Source of the DNA: Tolypothrix brevis GSE-NOS-MK-07-07A
Lineage (GTDB): Bacteria > Cyanobacteriota > Cyanobacteriia > Cyanobacteriales > Nostocaceae
NCBI GenBank assembly: GCA_019358985.1
Contig: JAHHIJ010000031.1
Span: forward strand, 31,839 to 89,869
Direction: 5' to 3'
Length of the DNA stretch: 58,031 nt
This document shows, in pieces, positions 27,508-36,853 of this stretch; the stretch's first letter is position 1, and every line of letters starts with the position of its first letter. The translations under genes and the position numbers were made by a program. The notes beneath the pieces were generated by a model that was not told the DNA's origin, did not search any database, and saw only the letters and a list, made by a program, of their open reading frames with translations.

Positions 27508-28848
27508 TTATACTCTGTTATTATTCATTTTCCAAGCGGTTTTTTGTAATTTGTCTAAATGCAACGTATTTAACCAGCGTTGGCGATAAATTTCATAAAG
27601 CGCCATACCTGCCGCCACGGAAGCATTCAAGCTAGGAGTATTGCCTTGTAAGGGGATCGACACCAAAACATCGCAAGAGCGTTGTGTGAGCATACTTAAG
27701 CCTTCGCCTTCTGAGCCAACTACCAAGACAATCGGAATTGGTTTTTTATGGTCATCTTTAGGATTTACGAATTCAACGGTATGGAGCGGTAGGCTTCCAG
27801 TGGCAGCGGTGCCGTAAATCCAAAAATTAGCGGCTTTCAATTCTTCCAAAGCGCGGCTGAGGTTAATTACTCTTGCAACCTGAAAGGTTTCTAGCGCACC
27901 AGCTGCGACCTTCATCACCGTGGAAGTGATTCCAGAGGCTCGGCGTTGCGGGATTACTAATCCTTGAGCGCCAATCGCTTCCGCTGTGCGAATAATTGCT
28001 CCCAGGTTGTGGGGATCGGTAATACCGTCAGCTACGACAATTACTGGTGCATCGGTAGTAGAAAAAGCTTTGGTAATTAACTCGTTTAATTCAATGTAGT
28101 CGTGGGGAGCAATTTGCGCTGCTATTCCCTGATGATTTGCGTTGTAGGTAATTTGGTCTAGACGCTTTGGTTCAACTTCATCAATCACCGCTCCGTTGTC
28201 TTTCGCTTGCAAAATCAAATTATGAAAGCGGTGATCGTAGCGCAGTTTAGAAGTAATCCAGATTCTATTTAGACCGCGCTGATTTTCTAATGCAGTCAAC
28301 ACTGGATGACGACCGTAGATTAGATCGCTATCTTCTATTGGTTTAGATGAAGATGCATCAGAGAACTTACGACCTGGGCGTGAGTCTTCTCTTGAGCCTT
28401 CGCTCCTGTTAGATGAAGATGCATCAGAGAACTTGCGACCTGGGCGTGAGTCTTCTCTTGAGCCTTCGCTCCTGTTAGATGAAAATGCATCAGAGAACTT
28501 GCGACGTGGGCGTGAGTCTTCTCTTGGGTCTTCGCTCCTGTTAGATGAAGATGTATCAAAGAACTTGCGACGTGGGCGTTGATCGTCTCTTGGGTCTTCA
28601 CTCCTGTTAGATGAAGATGCATCAGAGAACTTTCGACGTGGGCGTTGATCGTCTCTTGCGCCTTCACTTATTCGTTTAGATGGGGATGCACCAGATAACT
28701 TGCGACGTGGGCGTGGTTCATCTTTTGAGTCTTCACCATCTTGAGGTCGGGGACGAATCGAACTAGAAATGACACGTTTGCCTTTAATTTTTAAAGATGG
28801 TGCGCGATTATGTTCGCGATTCGAGTTGAATTTTTTTGGATTTGACAT
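27508..28848 (-). CDS. rlmB: 23S rRNA 2'-O-ribose methyltransferase (RlmB/TrmH family) with disordered repeat N-terminus
   Basis: 446 aa from the ATG at 28848 ([10 protein letters not shown]); an upstream ATG at 28878 is possible but less likely. The C-terminal 265 residues are a SpoU/TrmH enzyme: substrate-binding domain ([12 protein letters not shown]) and knotted SAM domain with [28 protein letters not shown] and [18 protein letters not shown] (motifs 1-3). It methylates a guanosine in 23S rRNA. The N-terminal 180 residues are Arg/Ser/Asp-rich imperfect repeats of about 20-23 residues ([17 protein letters not shown] type), an unusually long disordered extension. mrnC lies immediately upstream, the same pairing as in Bacillus. 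Confidence 0.93.
   Translation of the reverse strand: MSNPKKFNSNREHNRAPSLKIKGKRVISSSIRPRPQDGEDSKDEPRPRRKLSGASPSKRISEGARDDQRPRRKFSDASSSNRSEDPRDDQRPRRKFFDTSSSNRSEDPREDSRPRRKFSDAFSSNRSEGSREDSRPGRKFSDASSSNRSEGSREDSRPGRKFSDASSSKPIEDSDLIYGRHPVLTALENQRGLNRIWITSKLRYDHRFHNLILQAKDNGAVIDEVEPKRLDQITYNANHQGIAAQIAPHDYIELNELITKAFSTTDAPVIVVADGITDPHNLGAIIRTAEAIGAQGLVIPQRRASGITSTVMKVAAGALETFQVARVINLSRALEELKAANFWIYGTAATGSLPLHTVEFVNPKDDHKKPIPIVLVVGSEGEGLSMLTQRSCDVLVSIPLQGNTPSLNASVAAGMALYEIYRQRWLNTLHLDKLQKTAWKMNNNRV
28345..28720 (-). repeat. Coding tandem repeats in the rlmB N-terminal extension
   Basis: Six to seven units of about 60-69 bp (GAGAACTT then CGACGTGGGCGT on the plus strand) in frame with rlmB. Neighbouring copies are nearly identical. 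They also create a long out-of-frame ORF at 28335-28667 that is an artefact. Confidence 0.85.
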
Positions 28849-28942
28849 ATTACTTGGGTAGAGCGGATGGGTGAACATCCTGATTTAATCACGTTGGACT
28901 TACGCACTCTCAGTTATTGTTTTTTTTAGTGAGGTATATTTC

Positions 28943-29425
28943 TCACGATTTTTCTAGCTGGAGTTTTTGCAGTAGTTCGGTTAAGCGTTGAGAATCGGTA
29001 AGATACAAATAACCAATTAGAGTTTCTAGGCTAGTTGCTTGTTGATAAATTTCTCTTTCAAGGCGCTTGGGACTTTTTGTGGCGGCATTACGACCGCGCC
29101 GAACAATTTCTAATTCAGTGTCCCTCAGATAAGGAGTGAGCGATCGCAATATTTTCGCTTGTGTTTCTGCTCGGACTTGTGCCACGACTAAACGATGGTA
29201 ACTTTCCACTCGCTGTGGTGGCAGCAGATAAAACATCCTCATATGAAGTTCATAAACTGCATCCCCCAAATATGCCAGGGCTGCCGGAGAAACTTTTCGC
29301 ACCTCTTGAAGGGAAATTTGTTGAGGTAATTGCTCTGTGGTTGCCTTAATTAATTGGCAGGAAGATGAATTTTGCATGTTTGTTGCATTTGATTCATCTA
29401 ATAGCTCTTCCTCCTTTGATTCCAC
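28943..29425 (-). CDS. mrnC: Mini-ribonuclease III
   Basis: 160 aa, starting at a GTG. RNase III catalytic domain without a dsRNA-binding domain: ALAYLGDAVYELHMR holds the signature with the catalytic Asp, and LIGYLYLTDS is the second conserved helix with a family acidic region. Mini-III trims 23S rRNA precursors in Bacillus, and the neighbouring rlmB acts on the same rRNA. The spacing to rlmB is 94 bases. An upstream small ORF ends 3 bases before its start. Confidence 0.9.
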   Translation of the reverse strand: MESKEEELLDESNATNMQNSSSCQLIKATTEQLPQQISLQEVRKVSPAALAYLGDAVYELHMRMFYLLPPQRVESYHRLVVAQVRAETQAKILRSLTPYLRDTELEIVRRGRNAATKSPKRLEREIYQQATSLETLIGYLYLTDSQRLTELLQKLQLEKS

Positions 29426-29428
29426 AAC

Positions 29429-29578
29429 TCAACTATTCCTTTTGGCTACATTGATTTTTTCCACAGATTCTAGTGCTGTTATACCTAGCATAATCAACAC
29501 TAGCAAACTTATTCCTAATTTTATCTTTTTAGTTTGAAATTTACATTTATTTGGACAATTTTCAGATTGGTCTATCAC
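29429..29578 (-). CDS. Possible small single-pass membrane protein upstream of mrnC
   Basis: GTG-initiated frame of 49 aa (or 56 aa from a TTG at 29599). It has a cysteine pair (ENCPNKCKFQTKKIK), then one hydrophobic segment IKLGISLLVLIMLGITAL and a short tail. It ends 3 bases before the mrnC start, which would suggest coupling. No homologue is recognised; could be a decayed gene end. The rest of 29600-29770 shows nothing else. Confidence 0.3.
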   Translation of the reverse strand: MIDQSENCPNKCKFQTKKIKLGISLLVLIMLGITALESVEKINVAKRNS

Positions 29579-29773
29579 TTTACCAATAGGTTTTATCAAG
29601 CTTTTGTATCTGGAATTGCGATCCCCAAGTTTCTGTTAATTATTCTTTATTTTATTCGGCGATGGGCTAGGCATTTATACGTTGATTTCAGATGTGTGGA
29701 TTTAGCTGGAAGTGGGCGATCGCACTTTTATTTTTACCAGGAGAAATATCTGTTATGTCGGAAAGTAATAAAA

Positions 29774-29810
29774 ATTAAGCTATCCGAGATAAAAATCTGG
29801 ATAGCTTAAT
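29774..29810. terminator. Terminator downstream of the STAS gene
   Basis: 12-bp stem ATTAAGCTATCC with a 13-base loop containing a smaller pairing. 24 bases beyond the STAS stop; minus-strand transcripts continue into AATTTTT, fitting an intrinsic terminator. Confidence 0.7.
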
Positions 29811-29833
29811 TATATTTGTCAAGCAATTCTCGA

Positions 29834-30247
29834 CTACTTAATGTTTTCTAGAGCCGCATCAACAGATGTTTGCAGGGACAGAAACTTCTCTAAGCGAACA
29901 AGCTTGACTGTTTGAGTAACGCGAGCGTTTGTGACGATTTGCAAAGTGCCTTCGGCGTTAGCCTGCTTGGCTAGCTGCACTAAAGCACCCAAGCCAGAGC
30001 TATCAATAAAGTCAATCTGTGAAAGATCCAGAATTATGTGCTTTGGACCTTCATCAATCTTGCTCCCTAGCACCTTGCGAAAAGTCGGTTCTGAAAAGGC
30101 ATCCAACAGACCCGTGAGACGGAATAGCTGACAGTTCTCCCGGACTTCGCGAGTACCTCTCAGGCTCACGGTTAGATTAAGTGATTCAGCTATAACTCCC
30201 TCCTCATCGTTAAGGTAAACGTTCAAGTATATATAATTTTTCAGCAA
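29834..30247 (-). CDS. STAS-domain anti-sigma factor antagonist
   Basis: 137 aa as the longest frame. The STAS core is clear: LTGLLDAFSEPTFRKVL, then ILDLSQIDFIDSSGLGALV with the phosphorylatable serine (DSSGLG) and a final VRLEKFLSLQTS. Such proteins switch between phosphorylated and free forms to control an anti-sigma kinase or related regulator. The true start may be inside the listed frame: GAGGAGGGA lies around codon 16, and homologues as I recall begin near TVSLRGTREV. No kinase partner is adjacent. Confidence 0.88.
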   Translation of the reverse strand: MLKNYIYLNVYLNDEEGVIAESLNLTVSLRGTREVRENCQLFRLTGLLDAFSEPTFRKVLGSKIDEGPKHIILDLSQIDFIDSSGLGALVQLAKQANAEGTLQIVTNARVTQTVKLVRLEKFLSLQTSVDAALENIK

Positions 30248-30254
30248 GTTGTCT

Positions 30255-30380
30255 ACAACTGACTTTATGGGTTAGGGGTTGGTGGATAGTGGTTGGTGGT
30301 TAAGAGTACTTTTCGACAACCAACAATGCTCCAACCAACAAATAACCACTAACAACCAACAACCAACAACCAGCAACTAA
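30255..30380. repeat. Heptamer-type repeats between STAS gene and carA
   Basis: Degenerate TGGTTGG units followed by CAACCAA units (STRR), able to pair with each other. The block lies between the carA stop and the STAS gene. Confidence 0.75.
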
Positions 30381-30394
30381 CCATTGCCATTTTT

Positions 30395-31558
30395 TTAGCT
30401 TATGCCAGAAGCGGTGCTACGTGCTGCTTGCATCGATTGGACAAACTGTTCAAATAAATAATCAGCATCGTGAGGTCCGGGACTTGCCTCTGGATGATAT
30501 TGGACTGAAAATACAGGTAAAGACTTATGACGCAATCCAGCAATGGTGCGATCGTTTAAGTTCAGGTGGCTAATTTCTACTTGAGTGTCGGTTAAAGAAT
30601 CTGGGTCAATGGCAAAACTGTGATTTTGGCTAGTAATTTCTATCCTTTCTTGCAATCCTGCGGGTTGATTTAAACCCCGATGCCCAAATTTTAGTTTAAA
30701 GGTTTCTGCCCCCAATGCATGACCTAAAATTTGGTGTCCCATGCAAATGCCAAATATGGGTTTTTCCGCACCAAGCAAAGCTTTCGCGGTTTCAATTCCT
30801 TCGGTGACTGCGGAGGGATCGCCAGGACCATTGGAAAGAAAAATCCCATCTGGATTGTATTTCAGAATTTCCTCGCTTGACGTGTCTGCGGGAACAACGA
30901 TAACTCGGCAACCGTAAGCAGCTAAACGGCGTAAAATATTGCGTTTGATGCCAAAATCAAGAGCCACAACGGTGAAGGTACTTTGAGAATTTGCTACACC
31001 AACTGGGTTAAATTCCCAAGTTGCAGTGGTGGGTTCTGACCATTCATAAACTGTTGGGGTGGTGACTTGGCGAACCAGATTTAATCCCTTCATGCTTGGA
31101 GCCGCTTGTACTTTTTCTAACAATTCCGCCTCATCGAGAATTGAGGTGGATATGCCGCCATTCATGGCTCCAAACATGCGAATTTTGCGGGTGAGGGCGC
31201 GGGTATCAATCCCGTAGATACCCGGAACTTGGTGCTGTTTGAGGTAGTCTGGTAACGATTGTGTCGATCGCCAATTACTCGGTTTATGACAAATATTGCG
31301 AGCGATCGCACCTTGTACTTGTGGTCCTTCTGATTCCTCATCAAGAGGATTCACCCCAGTGTTTCCTAATTCTGGATAAGTAAAAATAACTATCTGACCG
31401 CAGTAACTAGGGTCGGTCAGCACTTCTTGATATCCGGTCATCCCAGTATTGAATACCACTTCCCCGATGGCAGTGCCAGTAGCACCAAAAGACCAACCGC
31501 GATAAGTAGTTCCATCTGCCAGGACAAGTAAAGCTGGTATTGCGTCAGACTGGGGCAT
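30395..31558 (-). CDS. carA: Carbamoyl-phosphate synthase small subunit
   Basis: 387 aa from the ATG at 31558 ([11 protein letters not shown]). An upstream ATG at 31609 would add a low-complexity FPFPLSPL stretch encoded by a repeat and is unlikely. N-terminal CPS small-chain domain ([17 protein letters not shown]) and C-terminal class I glutamine amidotransferase with [10 protein letters not shown] (nucleophile Cys) and [10 protein letters not shown] (catalytic His and acidic residue). It hydrolyses glutamine and feeds ammonia to the large subunit for arginine and pyrimidine synthesis. carB is not in the window, as is common in cyanobacteria. Confidence 0.97.
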   Translation of the reverse strand: MPQSDAIPALLVLADGTTYRGWSFGATGTAIGEVVFNTGMTGYQEVLTDPSYCGQIVIFTYPELGNTGVNPLDEESEGPQVQGAIARNICHKPSNWRSTQSLPDYLKQHQVPGIYGIDTRALTRKIRMFGAMNGGISTSILDEAELLEKVQAAPSMKGLNLVRQVTTPTVYEWSEPTTATWEFNPVGVANSQSTFTVVALDFGIKRNILRRLAAYGCRVIVVPADTSSEEILKYNPDGIFLSNGPGDPSAVTEGIETAKALLGAEKPIFGICMGHQILGHALGAETFKLKFGHRGLNQPAGLQERIEITSQNHSFAIDPDSLTDTQVEISHLNLNDRTIAGLRHKSLPVFSVQYHPEASPGPHDADYLFEQFVQSMQAARSTASGIS

Positions 31559-31768
31559 TTTAAAGAGGGTTAAAGGGGAAAGGGGAAAGGGAAAAGGGGA
31601 AATGCCCATTGCCCCAATCGAATGTTAATTATCCCATGAGTTGTTCAATTTTGAGTTGGAAGTAAAATTAATTAAAATTTAATAATTAAACAGATAAAAT
31701 CTTAGAAGGAGAATTAAGGTGCAGAAGTAGATTTCAAGAGCTTTGGGCAAGTAAAATGTCAAGTAATT

Positions 31769-32827
31769 ATGCTTCATTATTTATCCCGTGGATTGCTAAT
31801 TTTTCTATCAGGCACTTTGGCGGTGTTAAGTTTTGGCTGTCGTGAAGACAAACAAAATACCGCCATCGGTAGCAGTGAGCAACCTGCTCAAATGAATAAT
31901 CTGGCAGCAGAGCCTGACATCAGAGAAACTGCACCAGCAACTAGTCCGGAAACAGAATCTCAGACACCAGTCAAAATTGAACCGACTTCTTTTGAGTTGG
32001 GGTTGGATAAAGCGATTGGTGGTTTAACTATTAGTCAATCTGCCCAATCAAGGGCAGATTGGAGGTTGGTAGCGAGTCAATATGAGGATGCGATCGCTCT
32101 GATGAAACAAGTTCAGCAAGAAAGTCCCGACTTTGCCATCGCGAGAAGAAAAATTACTGAATATCAGATCCAAGCCAAATATGCTCAGGAAAAAGCGACT
32201 GTTAACCCGCTTTTAACGACATCACCAGAACCTCAGAAAATAGTAGTTGCTGTTCCCGAAGCATCACCATCACCAAAGTTCATCCTCCAACCTTTACGGG
32301 TACAAGTAAAAAAACTACCATCTGCGGTATCATCGGTGCCACAAACACTCAACCAAGCCAAAGAAAAAGAACGGCAAGAAGTATTTTCAGTACCCATCAA
32401 ACGGCGAATCGGTGGCACACCAATTATAGAAGTTACCTTCAATGGCAATCAACAATTTGAGATGATTGTCGATACAGGAGCGAGTGGTACAGTTATCACT
32501 CAGCAAATGGCTTCTTCTTTGGGAGTCGTGTCTGTGGGGAAAGCGAAAGCAAACACCGCTAGCTCCAAAGCTGTGGAATTTTCCATTGGTTATGTTGATA
32601 CCATTGAAGCAGGTGGAGTATCAGTTAATAAAGTAGCAGTAGCGATCGCTGGCTCAGATTTAGAAACTGGACTTCTCGGACATGACTTTTTTGGCAATTA
32701 CGACCTCACCATCAAACGCGATGTGGTCGAATTTCGCCCCCATGCCGATTTACAGCCTAATTCCTCAGAAACTCAACTAACTGTTCCAACTTCGCCCAAG
32801 CCGCGCCGGATTGTAGAATATCCCTGA
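31769..32827 (+). CDS. Lipoprotein with retropepsin-like aspartic protease domain
   Basis: 352 aa. Lipoprotein signal: hydrophobic 8-20 and lipobox SFGC with Cys24. Middle part is low-complexity and helical (residues 25-190). From about 210 comes a clan AA aspartic protease domain: VTFNGNQQFEMIVDTGASGT with catalytic Asp235, later SIGYVDTIEAGG and GLLGHDFFGNYD, the usual motifs of TIGR02281-like bacterial retropepsins. Probably a periplasmic peptidase that works as a dimer. Divergent from carA, convergent with the next gene. Confidence 0.85.
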   Translation: MLHYLSRGLLIFLSGTLAVLSFGCREDKQNTAIGSSEQPAQMNNLAAEPDIRETAPATSPETESQTPVKIEPTSFELGLDKAIGGLTISQSAQSRADWRLVASQYEDAIALMKQVQQESPDFAIARRKITEYQIQAKYAQEKATVNPLLTTSPEPQKIVVAVPEASPSPKFILQPLRVQVKKLPSAVSSVPQTLNQAKEKERQEVFSVPIKRRIGGTPIIEVTFNGNQQFEMIVDTGASGTVITQQMASSLGVVSVGKAKANTASSKAVEFSIGYVDTIEAGGVSVNKVAVAIAGSDLETGLLGHDFFGNYDLTIKRDVVEFRPHADLQPNSSETQLTVPTSPKPRRIVEYP

Positions 32828-32854
32828 TTCCATATATGGCTTATGTGCTGATTT

Positions 32855-34249
32855 TTATCGGTTTTGTGGGTGCAATTTATACCACCCATACAAGTGAATA
32901 ACTGCTAACCAGACTGCGGAAAGTAAACCCGCAAGGCTAAGGGTAAGACCGCTAAATGAGACTAATAAGCCAAAAACGGGTAACACTGCACCAACGATCG
33001 CGCAAATGAAAGCAGCAAGGGATGCACGAAAATTTGCTCCTAACCCCCATGACAAAGCTAGTAAAATCACGGAAATCAGCGTCCAAGCAAATTCGGCGTT
33101 AATTACACGGGCTAAATAAGTCAAAGTCAATAGACAAGCAAAGAAAATTCCGCCGGCGATCGCTAGGTTTTTTAAACTCACTGGGATGGATAAATATAAC
33201 AACAATATCCACCAGAGAAATAACGCCGGCGCTAACAATAAGAGACGCGGTATGATGCCAGTGTTACGAATCGGGTCGGTGCTGGTATATACTCCAAAAG
33301 GATTTTTGACAGAAACAGTATCATATATCCAAGTAAATTGGGTGCTTTTTCTGTCAACTTTAATGTACTTTGGTGTAATACCGCTGGCAAAGTTAGCACC
33401 ACTGAAGTTAGCGATCGCTATCAAACGAAAGTTAGAAAGTAATTGCCCTTCGGCATTATAAACCCAACGCGGTCCCCCTTGCGCTTTGTAAGTAACTCGA
33501 AAGCTGGTTTCTTCCCTTGGTTGCAAGGGAAAGGCAAAGTTATAATCACCGGGATTCGTTTGTTGTAATGTAGTCCCAGCACGCTCTACTTTATAGCTTT
33601 CCAGTAGGGAGTAGCCGTTAGGTGGCGGTATTTCAAAGATAAAATTATTAATATTCTCAAGTTGATTGACAACTTTGTAGTCAGCGCTGTAATCTAGGCG
33701 ATAAGTTGCACTCCGACCTTGAATATCTGGAATCTGGTCAAGCTTTACTTGAATTTGCGAACCAGCTACCGTTAAAAAGCGGTTGACATCTCGCGTTTCA
33801 TTTATTTTGACTATTTTGCCATTAACTTGAGTCGTGGTGGTATATGGCTCTTTAACGATGTAGCGTACTTGTGGCGCTGATTGTTCTAGTTTGTCTCCTG
33901 CTACCAAAAGAGCAACGTTCGCGACTTTTGCCTGTTCCCAGTAATGATAGCGATTGCTAAGAGTTGAACAGAGAAAAAATCCCACCACCAGTAAAATTAA
34001 TACCAAGGCTAGATGCTGGAAGCCTCGCAAAAGTTCAGAATAACGCAGTGTCCACTCACCGATAAATAGAGATTGTTCTTTGGGCAAACGACGGAGAGAA
34101 AAGCTTAGTAGCGCGATCGCTATTCCCAAAGCTATGACCAGAAATACTAACAAAACTGAAGCTTTGAGTATCTGGCTTCCCAACTGAACTAGTTCAACAG
34201 GATGTGTCAAATCAGGCACTCCGGGAATGCCTTGTGCAGAAACAGACAT
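32855..34249 (-). CDS. Conserved cyanobacterial membrane protein, unknown function
   Basis: About 464 aa from MSVSAQG (ATG 34249); an ATG at 34273 adds eight residues. Topology: two hydrophobic helices near the N-terminus (about 30-55 and 80-105), a large soluble beta-rich middle (about 115-320) with YRLDYSADYKVVNQLENINN and WVYNAEGQLLSNFRLIAIAN, then at least five C-terminal helices (from about 335). I do not recognise a characterised family. It is convergent with the protease gene, 28 bases apart. Confidence 0.8.
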   Translation of the reverse strand: MSVSAQGIPGVPDLTHPVELVQLGSQILKASVLLVFLVIALGIAIALLSFSLRRLPKEQSLFIGEWTLRYSELLRGFQHLALVLILLVVGFFLCSTLSNRYHYWEQAKVANVALLVAGDKLEQSAPQVRYIVKEPYTTTTQVNGKIVKINETRDVNRFLTVAGSQIQVKLDQIPDIQGRSATYRLDYSADYKVVNQLENINNFIFEIPPPNGYSLLESYKVERAGTTLQQTNPGDYNFAFPLQPREETSFRVTYKAQGGPRWVYNAEGQLLSNFRLIAIANFSGANFASGITPKYIKVDRKSTQFTWIYDTVSVKNPFGVYTSTDPIRNTGIIPRLLLLAPALFLWWILLLYLSIPVSLKNLAIAGGIFFACLLTLTYLARVINAEFAWTLISVILLALSWGLGANFRASLAAFICAIVGAVLPVFGLLVSFSGLTLSLAGLLSAVWLAVIHLYGWYKLHPQNR

Positions 34250-34545
34250 TAGCTTTTGCCAGAATGTACACAATCAGACAGATGAAATTTCTCAAAAGTT
34301 TCTGTAATTTACAAACCTTTAAGCAAGCGATCGCTAAACTACCTATAGTAGTTGTTTACCCGGAGTTTCCAGGTTTTCTCCTCAAATTACAGTTAATAGA
34401 TAGGAGTGCCGTACAATAGATTCATGAGAATTTCATTTCTGATAGAAAAAATTAACTTTTTTTATCCTTCTCAATGGCAAAGACGCTCATAGCGTTCATC
34501 GCTTATTTTTCTGCATTCATCAGTTATCACGCAAGAAGTAAAACT

Positions 34546-34809
34546 ATGACTCAAATTCTTGATGATCTAAATATTGACTCGGAACGTCAAATTTTATGTG
34601 GATATACAAATAACACTTCCCAAATTCAAATTATTCGGATTTCCAACATTACCAATTGGTATTTTGAGCGAGTGGCTTTTCCCAAAGAAATGCTTTTGTT
34701 TGAAGCTTTACCAGAAGCAGAATTAGAAATTCATACAAGTACGTCGTTGGTTGAGAAAATCTGCTGTACTGATTTACACCTGGATCATGAGCGATCGCTA
34801 TGCCTCTAA
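34546..34809 (+). CDS. DUF1830 domain protein
   Basis: 87 aa from the ATG at 34546 (MTQILDDLNID); the frame is open 24 codons further upstream but that part lacks conservation. DUF1830 pattern: ILCGYTNNTSQIQIIRISNI then NWYFERVAFPKEMLLFEALP. Small soluble cyanobacterial protein of unknown function, often near photosynthesis genes. The following 34810-35231 region has no supported gene. Confidence 0.85.
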   Translation: MTQILDDLNIDSERQILCGYTNNTSQIQIIRISNITNWYFERVAFPKEMLLFEALPEAELEIHTSTSLVEKICCTDLHLDHERSLCL

Positions 34810-35231
34810 TCACTAATTCATTGGGCAAAGGTGGACAAAGCGAACAAAGCATAGATTAAATCTAGGTTTTTTTGATTGGAAACCTAGAAAACCAACTCGG
34901 AATAGTCCGGTAATGTTTTCCTCTCCCAAGGGGAGACGCTTCGCGAACGTCAATATTAAGAAGGCTTGTTGGGTCAAAGACACTGACTTAACCAAATACA
35001 TCTGTTTAATCTTTGACGACAGAGCTACAAGCTGGAAAGCACCTGTAGGTGTCATGACCTTCTTAACGTAGTCCGCGAGTGGACTGAGACTGGCTACCTC
35101 TCCACAGATACTGGTTTTCCAGTTTTGTCCAGTGTTTGGCGGATAGCATTCTTTGACTAGTGGGTAAATCCTATCCACAAAGCAAAATCCACCTACACAT
35201 TAGTGTCAGGTGGACTCTTTAGCTATCTTAG

Positions 35232-35619
35232 TGGAACCGGGCAGAATTGAACTGCCGTCCGCAATGGGTATTAACCCCCCACTCGTTCACAGGTTTAGCC
35301 TTTCTGACCCTCAAGGCGGGAATCGTTCATTATCCCGAACGTAGGATGCTCTGATTTAATCTTAGCTAGCAAGCCAACCAGAGAACGCTTACTAGAGCAT
35401 CCGTTGGGGGTTGGTCTCTAGCCCTTAACGGAGTCAAACTAGAGACGCTCGAACCTGAAAGAGGTGTTTTAGGCTGCTACTAGAGCATCCTTACGAGCAA
35501 ATTTTACGATGTTGTTCGCATTTACTTTTTTTTCGAGCCTTTGATTTGCGAGAGGAGACTCACTCTCGACCTGAATCACAGAGTAGCTTTCGCCACCACG
35601 TCGAAACCTTTACGGCCCC
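35232..35619 (-). ncRNA. ssrA: Transfer-messenger RNA (tmRNA)
   Basis: One-piece tmRNA. 5' end GGGGCCGTAAAGGTTTCGAC pairs with the 3' acceptor arm ending GGTTCCA; the T-loop region GGCAGTTCAATTCTGCCC is intact and CCA is not encoded. The tag frame (35469-35519) reads ANNIVKFARKDALVAA followed by TAA, the typical cyanobacterial proteolysis tag. It rescues ribosomes stalled on broken mRNAs together with SmpB. TATAAT lies 14 bases upstream of the mature 5' end, a candidate -10 element with a short processed leader. Confidence 0.97.
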
Positions 35620-35732
35620 ATGTCTTATTCTGATTATAATGTAGTATTTGGAAATTCGCAACAAAGTGGGGAGATGGGGAGAGTGGGGATAAATGTCCCA
35701 TGCCCCATGCCCCATGCCCAATGCCCCAATCC

Positions 35733-36680
35733 CTAAGTCAACGCCTGGGCGCCGCCAACAACCTCTAGAATTTCTTGGGTAATTGCGGCTTGTCGGGCTT
35801 TGTTATATGACAAAGAGAGAGATTTAATCAATTCGCCGGCGTTGTCGCTGGCATTGTTCATTGCTGTCATCCGTGCGGCTAATTCGCTGGCGGCTGATTC
35901 TTGTAACGCTCGCAATAGCTGGTTACTAAGATACAATGGCAATAGAGAATCGAGAATCTGCACTGGATCTTGCTCAAAAATCATATCGCGGGGAAAAGCG
36001 CGAACTTGGGTAGTGACTTTCTCGCGTTGCACTTCAAATTGACCGCCACGAGTTGTGAGGCGGAAAATTTCGTCGTCACCGGCTTCCAGACCTTGAACGT
36101 CAAAAGGAAGCAAAGTTTGCACCACAGGGCGAGAACTAACCAAGGAGATGAACCTGGTGTAGACTAGCTCTACGCGGTCTACGCTTTCTGAAAGGAACAA
36201 AGAAAGCAGTTGATCGGCAATTTCATTTGCCTCAGATGCCACAGGAATTTGCTCTAAACCGGTGTAAGTTGCATCAATTGGCTGTTCTCGGCGTTGGAAG
36301 TACTGAATTGCTTTGCGTCCTACCAGTACAAACTTGTAGTTTACGCCTTCTGCGGTGAGTTCCTTGGCGCGATTTTCGGCACGACGAATGACGTTGGTGT
36401 TGTAACCACCACACAAACCCCGATCGCCTGAAATCACCAATAACGCGACAGACTTGACATCGCGTTTTTTCAGAAGTGGTAAATTTGCTTCTTCAAACCG
36501 CAAGCGAGTTTGCAAGCCGTACAAAACTTGTGCCAAGCGATCGGCAAAGGGACGGGTAGCAATTACTTGTTCTTGAGCGCGACGGACTCTGGCTGCTGCT
36601 ACCAGTCGCATCGCTTCTGTGATTTTTTTGGTGTTTTTGACCGATTGAATGCGATCGCGTATTGCTTTGAGATTAGCCAT
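35733..36680 (-). CDS. atpG: ATP synthase F1 gamma subunit
   Basis: 315 aa (named atpC in cyanobacterial usage). Central rotor stalk. The N-terminal helix [20 protein letters not shown], the [10 protein letters not shown] motif and the C-terminal [19 protein letters not shown] are all typical. It keeps the extra segment around residues 195-235 that distinguishes cyanobacterial and plastid gamma from that of other bacteria. Last gene of the leftward operon; a C-rich repeat (ATGCCCC units, 35690-35735) follows. A palindrome of family B separates it from atpA. Confidence 0.97.
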   Translation of the reverse strand: MANLKAIRDRIQSVKNTKKITEAMRLVAAARVRRAQEQVIATRPFADRLAQVLYGLQTRLRFEEANLPLLKKRDVKSVALLVISGDRGLCGGYNTNVIRRAENRAKELTAEGVNYKFVLVGRKAIQYFQRREQPIDATYTGLEQIPVASEANEIADQLLSLFLSESVDRVELVYTRFISLVSSRPVVQTLLPFDVQGLEAGDDEIFRLTTRGGQFEVQREKVTTQVRAFPRDMIFEQDPVQILDSLLPLYLSNQLLRALQESAASELAARMTAMNNASDNAGELIKSLSLSYNKARQAAITQEILEVVGGAQALT

Positions 36681-36790
36681 AATTTAGTCCTTAGTCCTTA
36701 GTCCACAGTCAGTAATCCAGAGTCCAGAGTTTTTTGATTCTTGACTATAGCGGTTCTCATTTGAATCACATACATGTTCAAAAAATAAAT

Positions 36791-36817
36791 GTAGAGACGT
36801 AGCAGTGCTACGTCTCT
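36791..36817. repeat. Palindrome family B inside the ATP synthase operon
   Basis: TAGAGACGTAGCA with its complement in the atpA-gamma spacer. Transcribed as part of the operon, it would form a 13-bp hairpin and could tune relative gamma expression. Confidence 0.75.
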
Positions 36818-36853
36818 ACACCGCGTATTGCACACAACCGAGAAGCGCTATAA

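Noticed and set aside
28335-28667. 110-aa minus-strand ORF with repeated [13 protein letters not shown] units
   Set aside because: It is the out-of-frame reading of the rlmB coding repeats.
29534-29809. 91-aa plus-strand ORF
   Set aside because: AT-rich, runs through the terminator hairpin at 29774-29810; no conserved pattern.
34813-35178. 121-aa minus-strand ORF downstream of tmRNA
   Set aside because: No recognisable motif, contains a repeat-like GGGGAGACGCTTCGCGAACG stretch and no ribosome site; cannot be supported as a gene.
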